This document shows positions 13,547 through 21,237 of a stretch of 36,723 bases of DNA, piece by piece. Made by a program: the position numbers and the translations under genes. The stretch lies in the IMG/VR virus record IMGVR_UViG_3300029787_000151, positions 1-36,723 of that record; one strand, 5' to 3'. Each line of letters starts with the position of its first letter. Within the stretch, counting starts at the first letter, position 1. This DNA comes from a virus. Below the pieces are notes generated by a model. The model did not search any database and was not told the origin of the DNA. It saw nothing but the letters and a program-made list of their open reading frames with translations.

Positions 13547-16344
13547 TGACAAAAGCCAGTCCAGCCCTCAATAACTTTACAGCCGGTGAGCTCTCGCCGC
13601 GCCTGGATGGCCGCACGGACATTGTCAAATATTTCCAGGGCAGCAGGAAACTGGAGAATTTTACGGTGCATCCTCATGGTGGTGCCTCACGGCGGCCAGG
13701 CACTATCTTTGTGCGCGCCGTCAAGACTGCATCTGCAAAAACCCGGCTGATACCTTTTGAGTTCAATGTCGAACAGACTTACGCCCTGGAATTTGGCAAT
13801 GAGTATTTTAGAATCCACAAGGATGGCGGCACGGTTGTGTCCAGTGGTAGCCCGGTGGAGGTCACGACAGTCTATACAACAGCGCAGCTGCCAGATCTAA
13901 AATATGTGCAGTCAGCTGACGTGATGTACATCGTACATCCCAGCCATCCCGTCTATAAGATTACCCGCACTAGCGACACTGCCTGGACATTTACCCAGGT
14001 GGATTTTCGCCGGGGTCCAATGCAGGATGACAACATCACAGACACAACGCTTCTGGCGAATGGCAGGACAGGCAGCGTAACAGTCACAGCCTCGGCTAGT
14101 TTGTTTGTCTCAACAGATGTTGGCCGGATAATCAGGCTGCATGATGGCTTTGCCAAAATCACTGCCTTTACCTCAGCCACCGTGGTCACAGCAACTGTGC
14201 AGGAAAATGTTGAGCGCAGAAGTGAGCTGATGCCATCAATGACAGCCACCACACTGGCATTTCACGAAGGCGACCCATCAGCCACGGGCCTGGAGCATAA
14301 TGACCGCATCACAGATACCGCTGGTAATTTTGTAAAAGAAGGCTTTAAGAAAGGCATGAAGGTCACGACCACCGGGGCCGGCACTAGCGGGAACAATCAG
14401 GCCGCTATTTTGCTTGTCCAGGTCACCGAGGACACAATGCTTTTTGCGCCATCTGTTGATGTAACCGATGAGAGCGCAGGCCAAAGCATTACCATAGCGG
14501 GTGATCTAGAGGCTGACACAGATTTTGCCTTGGGCGCTTTTTCGGTCACAACAGGTTTTCCGGCAGCTGTCGCGTTTTATGAGGAACGGCTGACCTTTGC
14601 CAATACAACGGCGCAGCCCCAAACAATATTCTTTAGTGTGGCCGGTGACTTTGAAGATTTTGCTGATGGCATCGATGCTGACGATGCGCTGATCTATACT
14701 ATTGGATCTAACCAGGTCAACGTCATCCGCTACCTATCATCTAGCAGAGCGCTTATTGTCGGCACGTCTGGCGGTGAGTTTGCGGTTACAGCATCAGGCG
14801 GCCCGGAGCCGCTCAGCCCGACTAACGCACAAATCAAGCGCCAGGCCTCATATGGCTCTGCCAATATCCAGCCAGTGCAAGTCGGTAACGTCACGCTCTT
14901 TGTACAGCGCGCCAAGCGTAAGATCCGCGAGCTGGTCTACAATTTCGATACGGATTCATATCAGGCGCCTGATCTAACGATACTGGCAGAACACATAACA
15001 GATAGCGGCATTGTTGAGATAGCGCATCAGCAAGAGCCAGACAATGTGGTCTGGCTGGTCCTGGATAATGGCCGGCTGGTCGGCATGACATACCGCCGCG
15101 AAGAGAATGTGATTGCTTTTCATAAGCATCTTTTTGGCGGCAAATCAGATACCGGCAAAACAATCACTGTGCAAAGCATCAGCTTTACGGCTAACAGCAC
15201 CACGGTAAACACAAGCAATAATCGCATCACCTTGTCTAGCCACGGCCTGACAACCGGCGATCCAATTTACTATAACGCCAGCAGCAATTCGATCACTGGG
15301 CTTGATAATGAAAGCGTCTATTTTGTTATAAGTGTGGATAGCAATACAATCAGCCTGGCATCCAGCGCAGCAAATGCCTCTGCCGGCACGGCAATCACGC
15401 TGTACTCTGCGCCAGGCAGTGATACCACGCAGCAGTTTTTCCAGGGCGTCAATATTGCTAACTCCAATATTTATTCAGCATCACATGGCCTCAAAACAGG
15501 CGATCTCATCTTTTATGAAACACCTGGCACGGCTATTGGCGGCCTGGCAGAAAACACTAGATATTTTGTGCAAAAGATCTCCGACAATGAGTTCCGGGTT
15601 GCAAGCTCGCTGGATTTTACCAATGACATTGTCGCGCTGACATCTGCGCCAGCCACTGAGCAAACTGATAAAATCCTGACCCATGCCAAGGTTGAAAGTA
15701 TTGCCACGGTGCCGGGCGATCTGGACGAGGATGACATCTATGTCATCGTGCAGCGCTACATCAACGGCAGCACTGTGCGCCATGTCGAGTATTTGTCTAA
15801 TTATGATTTTGGATCGGATGTAAATGATGCCTTCTTTGTTGATTGCGGCCTGACCTACTCCGGCGCAGCTGCCACAACAATCAGCGGTCTGACGCACCTA
15901 GAGGGCGAGACAGTCAGCATCCTGGCAAATGGCGCCACGCACCCAGACAAAACGGTGAGCTCTGGCTCCATAACGCTAGAGCGCGCAGCTGAGGTCGCTC
16001 ATATAGGCCTTAACTACACCTCAACGATGGAAACTATGCGCCTAGAGGCCGGCGATACTGAAGGCACCGCCCAGGGCCGTATAAAGCGCGTACACGGCGT
16101 CACCATGCGTTTGTATAGGTCGGTTGGGGCAAAGATAGGAAGCAGCGAGAATGAGCTTGATATCGTGCCTTTCAGATCTAGTGCAAACGTCATGGATACT
16201 GCCACGCCATTATTTACGGGCGATAAAGAAATAGAGTTTAGGGGAGGGTATGAGACCGAGGCCAGCATTGTTGTCCAGCAAGACCAGCCCCTGCCACTTA
16301 CCATCTTGGCGCTATATCCGCGCCTAACCACATTTGAGAGCTAA
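13546..16344 (+). CDS. Large tail tube / nozzle protein (tail tubular B-like)
   Basis: The 932-aa protein begins with N-F-T-A-G-E-L-S-P-R-L-D-G-R-T-D and L-E-N-F-T-V-H-P-H-G-G-A-S-R-R-P-G-T, the hallmark start of podovirus tail tube B/stabilisation proteins. A mostly beta body includes two similar segments near residues 560 and 645 (L-S-S-H-G-L-T-T-G-D-P-I-Y-Y and S-A-S-H-G-L-K-T-G-D-L-I-F-Y) that look like duplicated small beta domains. It should form the tail nozzle below the gp11-like ring. Overlapping start and stop codons couple it to its neighbours. Confidence 0.85.
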   Translation: MTKASPALNNFTAGELSPRLDGRTDIVKYFQGSRKLENFTVHPHGGASRRPGTIFVRAVKTASAKTRLIPFEFNVEQTYALEFGNEYFRIHKDGGTVVSSGSPVEVTTVYTTAQLPDLKYVQSADVMYIVHPSHPVYKITRTSDTAWTFTQVDFRRGPMQDDNITDTTLLANGRTGSVTVTASASLFVSTDVGRIIRLHDGFAKITAFTSATVVTATVQENVERRSELMPSMTATTLAFHEGDPSATGLEHNDRITDTAGNFVKEGFKKGMKVTTTGAGTSGNNQAAILLVQVTEDTMLFAPSVDVTDESAGQSITIAGDLEADTDFALGAFSVTTGFPAAVAFYEERLTFANTTAQPQTIFFSVAGDFEDFADGIDADDALIYTIGSNQVNVIRYLSSSRALIVGTSGGEFAVTASGGPEPLSPTNAQIKRQASYGSANIQPVQVGNVTLFVQRAKRKIRELVYNFDTDSYQAPDLTILAEHITDSGIVEIAHQQEPDNVVWLVLDNGRLVGMTYRREENVIAFHKHLFGGKSDTGKTITVQSISFTANSTTVNTSNNRITLSSHGLTTGDPIYYNASSNSITGLDNESVYFVISVDSNTISLASSAANASAGTAITLYSAPGSDTTQQFFQGVNIANSNIYSASHGLKTGDLIFYETPGTAIGGLAENTRYFVQKISDNEFRVASSLDFTNDIVALTSAPATEQTDKILTHAKVESIATVPGDLDEDDIYVIVQRYINGSTVRHVEYLSNYDFGSDVNDAFFVDCGLTYSGAAATTISGLTHLEGETVSILANGATHPDKTVSSGSITLERAAEVAHIGLNYTSTMETMRLEAGDTEGTAQGRIKRVHGVTMRLYRSVGAKIGSSENELDIVPFRSSANVMDTATPLFTGDKEIEFRGGYETEASIVVQQDQPLPLTILALYPRLTTFES

Positions 16345-16784
16345 TGAACATAGTCCCATATTTAACTGATCACGTTGATCACATTATTAAAGAGCGCACC
16401 AATGACCAAAACCCAGAGGATTATAAGCGCTATTTTGGGTTTGGCAGCGGGCTAGATCAGCCCGGCATGGCTTACACAGCCTTTGATAACGGCCACGTTA
16501 TCTGTTCTGCCGGTATCAAAAAATTATGGCTGGGTGTTGGCGAGGCCTGGATTGTCAGCAGCTGGCGCATCAGAGAAAAGCCGATCGGCGTAATCAAAGC
16601 GATACGCTCCAGGTTCGATGACATTATAGAAACCAATGAGCTGCACCGCGTCCAGGCCGCTGTAAGGGCCGACTGGGACGAGGCAGTCAGATTTGCCGAA
16701 TATTTAGATTTCAAAAACGAGGGCTTGATGCGCGGCTATGGCGTTGATGGTCGTGATTATTATCGTTATGCAAAGGTGAAATAA
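16344..16784 (+). CDS. Gp13-like internal protein (GNAT-like fold)
   Basis: This 146-aa protein resembles T7 gp13/DUF2833 proteins, which have an acetyltransferase-like fold: F-x-N-G-H-V-I-C-S-A-G-I-K-K-L-W-L-G-V-G-E-A-W near residue 45-65 and H-R-V-Q-A-A-V-R later. In T7 the equivalent is needed for core assembly; enzymatic activity is doubtful. It lies exactly where expected, between the tail tube genes and the gp14-like gene, with overlapping codons at both ends. Confidence 0.8.
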   Translation: MNIVPYLTDHVDHIIKERTNDQNPEDYKRYFGFGSGLDQPGMAYTAFDNGHVICSAGIKKLWLGVGEAWIVSSWRIREKPIGVIKAIRSRFDDIIETNELHRVQAAVRADWDEAVRFAEYLDFKNEGLMRGYGVDGRDYYRYAKVK

Positions 16785-17263
16785 TGGCCGGACCAGAGTT
16801 GATGATTGCCAGCGCCGCAGTGAGTGCTGTTGGCGCAATGCAACAAGGCAGAGCCCAAGCACGGGCTTATAACTACAACGCGCAGATAAATGAGCGAAAT
16901 GCGCTTGTGGCCGAGCAAGAGGGCGAGCAGCTCATTCTGGAGAACGAGGACGCGATTGTCAGGTTCAAGCGCGACTTTGCAAAGCTCCAGGCGGCAACGC
17001 AGCAGGCACAAAGATATAATGGCTGGATAGCAAGCGGCGGCACCCCGCTAAAAGTGGCCCTGGCTAATGCAGCTGAGGCAGATGAGGAAATTGCGGTTCG
17101 GCGGTACAACGCAAAAGTCGGCAAGCAGCAAAAAGAAGAGAGCGCGCTGCAACAAAGGATGCAAGCCAACCTTAATAATCTTTATGCCTCTGCTGCCAGG
17201 AAATCATCGTTTATTAGCGCAGGCTCCAGCTTGCTAAAAGGCTTTGGCCAGGCACAAGGATAA
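16784..17263 (+). CDS. Internal virion protein (T7 gp14-like)
   Basis: The 159-aa protein has a short apolar N-terminal helix (A-S-A-A-V-S-A-V-G-A-M-Q-Q-G) followed by a long Ala/Gln/Glu coiled-coil-like helix containing N-A-x-I-N-E-R-N-A, a pattern shared by gp14-like core proteins. These are ejected into the host envelope with the DNA. It starts in the stop of the gp13-like gene and ends 4 bp before the next ATG. Confidence 0.8.
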   Translation: MAGPELMIASAAVSAVGAMQQGRAQARAYNYNAQINERNALVAEQEGEQLILENEDAIVRFKRDFAKLQAATQQAQRYNGWIASGGTPLKVALANAAEADEEIAVRRYNAKVGKQQKEESALQQRMQANLNNLYASAARKSSFISAGSSLLKGFGQAQG

Positions 17264-17267
17264 GCTG

Positions 17268-19034
17268 ATGAGAGTTCCTACATACAGCCAGCAGACGCAA
17301 CGTACAGCAGCTGTCGGCGCTCAGCCAATGACTGTCCAGGCAAATCCAAATGCTTTGGCTGCGCCAGGCAGGGCTTTGGCCCAGCTGGGTGACACAGCCT
17401 TTAGAATCAGTGCATCATTCTATGAAGCAGAAAAAAAGGCAGAACGAGCCGGCCAGGTTGCCGGGCGGGTGGCGCAGGCAACCAAGGCAGTCCAAGATTT
17501 TGTTTTAGACCCCGACAATCAAAACAGAGTTTTTGAGACTAACGGCCAGGCGTCCAGTTTTTTCGATACCAGCATGGCGCCAATCCGCATGATGGCTATG
17601 GAGGGCGTTACAGATCCGCGGGTAAAAAGCCAGATAGCGACCCAGTTTTCTACTATTTACGAGAGCAGCCGCCTGGGTTTTATGAAAATAGCGCGGAACA
17701 ATTTGATTGACCGCAACATAGCAAAATTTTACGCGACAGCAGACGGTTTGAAGGAAAGGGCAGCTATTGGCAGCCCCAGCGATGTCAACGCTGCAAACAT
17801 AGCTTTGTTTGAAAACTACAACAAACAAGGCGTGGGCCTTTATGATTACATGGCCCAGCTGGGCCTTATCGATGAGCAAACAGCGTTAAAAAACAGAAAA
17901 TCTGCCGGCAGTGATATTGCTGAGACACAAGTCAATTCTGAGCTCAACTCAGCTGTCCTGTCTGGTAACGCTGAGCTGGCTGATCAAGTCATCCTAAAGC
18001 TGCTTGATTCCAAGGAATATAAAGGCCTGGACGCTGAAACACGCACCAGCCTGACAGCAAAAGCAACATCAATATCAGACAAATTATTTAGGCGCGCTGT
18101 AACTGAAGCGGAAAAGAAAGAAACGTCTGACGCTAAAAAACTTAAAAAGAGACAAGAAGAAACTGAAAGTGGCTTTTTTGCGAGGTTCCGGGCCGGCAGT
18201 ATGGAGAACGCCACAGATGCTCAGATCCAAGCTATGCCGACAGAGGTCGATATTAGTGAGGCACTGTCACAAGGAGACATCCGGGAGCCGGCAGCAGACG
18301 CCTTGATTAAGCTGGTGCGCGGCGGTGATGCGCCTGTCGATGACGCGCAGTTTGTAACAGATATTCGGCAACAAATTTTAGCAGCAGAAACAGAAGCTGA
18401 GATAAATGAGCTCGTTGACACGGCCGCAGCCGCGCTGGGTCCGAATGGAAAGATTACGCAAGGCTCGCTTGAGAAGGTCATATCACTTGCAGAATCAACC
18501 AAGGCAAAAACCCCTGAGGTCGAAGAAATCAAAAGATATGAAAAAGTCCTAAATAGGCTTTTGCAGCAAGATGCGGGCCTTACAGCTAGATTTGACTTTG
18601 GCGACCAAGCTAGGAGGGCAGACGCCTTAGCTACATACTTTGAGCTGACCAGTGACCCTGACATGCGCCTGTCAGGAAAAGAGGCATACAATCAAGTGAA
18701 GGATATGTTTGGTCGGTCCATGAACCAAAAGCTCAACTTTCTTGCGCCAGCCACTTTGGTGCGTGAGGCAGTCGGTAAACCGGCCAGCCAATGGCTGCCG
18801 GAGGACATTGCAAAGGCTGATATAGTGGTAAGAAACAGTAACCTTAATCAGACTCAAAAAGCCTTAGAGTTTGAAACCATTGGCGAGATTGAATCGATCG
18901 CAAGAAAAAACGCCCAGGCACTTAGAGAGGCAGCAGATGCCGCCGCAACTACAGAGGACCAAGATGGTCCCGGATTATTTGATTTTATCAAAGAGTGGCT
19001 AAAAGGCGATGATGACAGACTGAGGACAAGCTAG
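17268..19034 (+). CDS. Internal virion protein (gp15-like ejection protein)
   Basis: I set the start at ATG 17268, just after the previous TAA (588 aa). The N-terminus (MRVPTYSQQTQRT, then G-R-A-L-A-Q-L-G-D-T-A-F) matches the opening of podovirus internal core proteins, and the remainder is long, helical and Ala/Glu/Lys-rich, with charged coiled-coil stretches near 290-305. By order it is the gp15 counterpart, expected to leave the particle with the genome and form part of the trans-envelope channel. The C-terminus ends in an acidic G-D-D-D tail. The next gene starts at GTG in its stop codon. Confidence 0.75.
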   Translation: MRVPTYSQQTQRTAAVGAQPMTVQANPNALAAPGRALAQLGDTAFRISASFYEAEKKAERAGQVAGRVAQATKAVQDFVLDPDNQNRVFETNGQASSFFDTSMAPIRMMAMEGVTDPRVKSQIATQFSTIYESSRLGFMKIARNNLIDRNIAKFYATADGLKERAAIGSPSDVNAANIALFENYNKQGVGLYDYMAQLGLIDEQTALKNRKSAGSDIAETQVNSELNSAVLSGNAELADQVILKLLDSKEYKGLDAETRTSLTAKATSISDKLFRRAVTEAEKKETSDAKKLKKRQEETESGFFARFRAGSMENATDAQIQAMPTEVDISEALSQGDIREPAADALIKLVRGGDAPVDDAQFVTDIRQQILAAETEAEINELVDTAAAALGPNGKITQGSLEKVISLAESTKAKTPEVEEIKRYEKVLNRLLQQDAGLTARFDFGDQARRADALATYFELTSDPDMRLSGKEAYNQVKDMFGRSMNQKLNFLAPATLVREAVGKPASQWLPEDIAKADIVVRNSNLNQTQKALEFETIGEIESIARKNAQALREAADAAATTEDQDGPGLFDFIKEWLKGDDDRLRTS

Positions 19035-21184
19035 TGGATTTTCTAACCTCATTTGCGAACAGCCGGCTAGATGCCAGAATGGCAAATGGCAGATATGCCA
19101 AGGCTATCCAGGACGCATCAGACATTGAGCTGGATGTTGACTACATCCTTAAAAAAGATGTCATGCCGACCAACACAGCTGAGGAGCTTGATGAGAGCGA
19201 GCTGATAGATATGAGCTCACCCACTGGCTCCAACTGGGCTGCCGCCAGTCAGCGCATTTATGAGACCTTCCGGGGCGACAGAGATCTGAAAGGCCGGAAC
19301 ATGGCACGTGGCGCGCGAGAGCCGCAGACGCCAGAAGAATATGCACAATGGGGCATAGAGTTCATTGGTCAGATGAATCACAATTTCTCAAGCATGGCCG
19401 TCAACACAGTCAAGCTGAACGGTCAGGACGACATGACCAAGCTGGCAATGCACCATCTGTTCCAGGATTATGAGCGCCTGCCCGGCATGAGCTGGAACGG
19501 CACAAAGCGGTTTTTTAAAGGTATAGCCACAGATCCAACCACATATATAGGGCTAGGCACACTAGGCCTGGGAACATTGGGTGTTGCCGGCGCCAAGCAA
19601 ATGAGCAAGCAAGGTTTCTCGCGTTTCTTGCAAGGATCTCTTAATCCCAAAATGTTGGCAGCCTATGAGGGCGCTGGCTACACCGGGGCTTTCGACCTAA
19701 TGCGGCAAAATGTTGACGTGCAAGCCGGAATCCAAGGTGAATTTGATTTAGGACAAACTTTTGGACAAGCGGCTCTCGGCTTTGGGGCTACACGCGCGTT
19801 GGCTGAAGGCGTTGACCAAGTGGTCAAAAACGCACCGGCCATAGCAGGAGCTGTGCGCGATAGCATCGATCAGCTGGGCCAGGCAGCTGACGCCAGGACT
19901 TTGGAAAGAGCCCAGGATACAAGCGTCCAGCTCAATACTGGCGTTGATCCAATGCCGATGATTGATGAAACATTATCAATGATTGGGCGCAGTGTCAGGC
20001 CTTCTACCGATGAAATGAAAAAAGTTCTTGATGCAAGATCTGAACAAATGAAATTGGCCCCGGCAAAACGGGTTCAGCCTAGAAATGACCAGCCGCTTTT
20101 TGAGTTGGACTATCAAAAAACCACTGCTGAGCAGAAGCCAACACCCGTTCCAAGAGCACCAGAGGGGAAGCCTTTACCTAAATTTAATCGTGGTGCTAAA
20201 GTAATTGAGATGTCTGACAAAATTGCTACGGTATTGGCTAATCGGGCTAAACCCTTTGTCGGCACAAACGTGCAGTTTTTCTATCACACTGGGCCTATCA
20301 TTGATAAGGCTGTGTCGCTTGGCATCCCAGAAGATAGAGCTAGAACGCAGCTCCGCAAGTTTGCAGAAAACTATGCAGCCACAAGCCCTCGCACAAAGAC
20401 AGAAGATAACCTCAGAAGCGCAAGCCTGGTGACAGCAAAGCAAAAAGCCGGGTTGAATTTGTCAGATATGATTGGCCCTGGTGGTGATGGCATCAACGAA
20501 AAAGGCTACCCAATGATGATTGGGCCAGGCGGCATACATCAAAGGCTTGTTGATGATGCTGCCGCTGGGGGATTTAATTTTAACACTAATCCTAAGCCAG
20601 CTACATTTGTTGAGAATGTGGCCGGCAACCATGCCGGCGTCACAGCCGACACTCATGCTATTCGCGCTGTATTCAGCGCCATGAATGAAATTGAGCCAGG
20701 CTCTGTACCGATCCAATTTATTGGCGGCAAAACAGCGGCAAAGACAAAAGAACTTAGAGCTCAGTATGAGGCTGACCCATCATCACTAAATGTTGCAAAT
20801 ATGATTGACGACACGCTCGCAAGTCAAAAAATTAATGGTGAACCAGTCCAAACTGAATATGCCATTTTTTCTGACATTTACATGAATGTAGCCAAAAAAC
20901 TAGGGGTCCAGCCAGCCGAGGCACAATCTTTATCATGGTTTGCCAACGGCGACAAAACTGGCTTAGGGTCTGCCCCTAAAACGATTGTGGAACTAATTGA
21001 TGAGCGTGTTGATGTCACTGCTCAAGCATTAAACCAATCAAAGGATGAGGTGTTCAAAAAATTCATGCAGGGCTCCATACCGCTGCTGTCACTTGGCGGT
21101 GTGACTTTGCTAGATACGGGGGCTGCACAAACTGTAATGACACAAGATGATGTTACCAGTGTAGCCAACGCCTCAGAATTATAG
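19034..21184 (+). CDS. Large virion/ejection protein with DUF7178-like C-terminal domain
   Basis: This 716-aa protein starts at GTG 19034, overlapping the previous TAG. The first about 300 residues are helical, with a Gly-rich apolar patch (Y-I-G-L-G-T-L-G-L-G-T-L-G-V-A-G-A) that could touch membrane. A Pro/Lys linker near 360-380 leads to a separate domain with F-Y-H-T-G, A-T-S-P-R-T-K-T-E-D-N-L-R and N-P-K-P-A-T-F-V-E-N-V-A-G-N-H-A-G-V-T-A-D-T-H-A-I-R-A. The last pattern resembles a phage domain family I recall as DUF7178, of unknown function. This domain is unusual in an internal core protein and may be an enzyme delivered with the DNA. A terminator follows. Confidence 0.65.
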   Translation: MDFLTSFANSRLDARMANGRYAKAIQDASDIELDVDYILKKDVMPTNTAEELDESELIDMSSPTGSNWAAASQRIYETFRGDRDLKGRNMARGAREPQTPEEYAQWGIEFIGQMNHNFSSMAVNTVKLNGQDDMTKLAMHHLFQDYERLPGMSWNGTKRFFKGIATDPTTYIGLGTLGLGTLGVAGAKQMSKQGFSRFLQGSLNPKMLAAYEGAGYTGAFDLMRQNVDVQAGIQGEFDLGQTFGQAALGFGATRALAEGVDQVVKNAPAIAGAVRDSIDQLGQAADARTLERAQDTSVQLNTGVDPMPMIDETLSMIGRSVRPSTDEMKKVLDARSEQMKLAPAKRVQPRNDQPLFELDYQKTTAEQKPTPVPRAPEGKPLPKFNRGAKVIEMSDKIATVLANRAKPFVGTNVQFFYHTGPIIDKAVSLGIPEDRARTQLRKFAENYAATSPRTKTEDNLRSASLVTAKQKAGLNLSDMIGPGGDGINEKGYPMMIGPGGIHQRLVDDAAAGGFNFNTNPKPATFVENVAGNHAGVTADTHAIRAVFSAMNEIEPGSVPIQFIGGKTAAKTKELRAQYEADPSSLNVANMIDDTLASQKINGEPVQTEYAIFSDIYMNVAKKLGVQPAEAQSLSWFANGDKTGLGSAPKTIVELIDERVDVTAQALNQSKDEVFKKFMQGSIPLLSLGGVTLLDTGAAQTVMTQDDVTSVANASEL

Positions 21185-21202
21185 TACGTTGTTATAGATT
21201 AG

Positions 21203-21225
21203 GGGCGCTGTGAGGCGCCCTTTTT
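21203..21225 (+). terminator. Rho-independent terminator inside the late operon
   Basis: GGGCGC (21203-21208) and GCGCCC (21215-21220) form a 6-bp GC stem with a 6-nt loop, followed immediately by TTTTT. It lies in the 53-bp gap between two large virion genes and would attenuate expression of the 949-aa protein and the tail fibre, unless antitermination occurs. Confidence 0.75.
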
Positions 21226-21237
21226 GCTGGGAAAATC

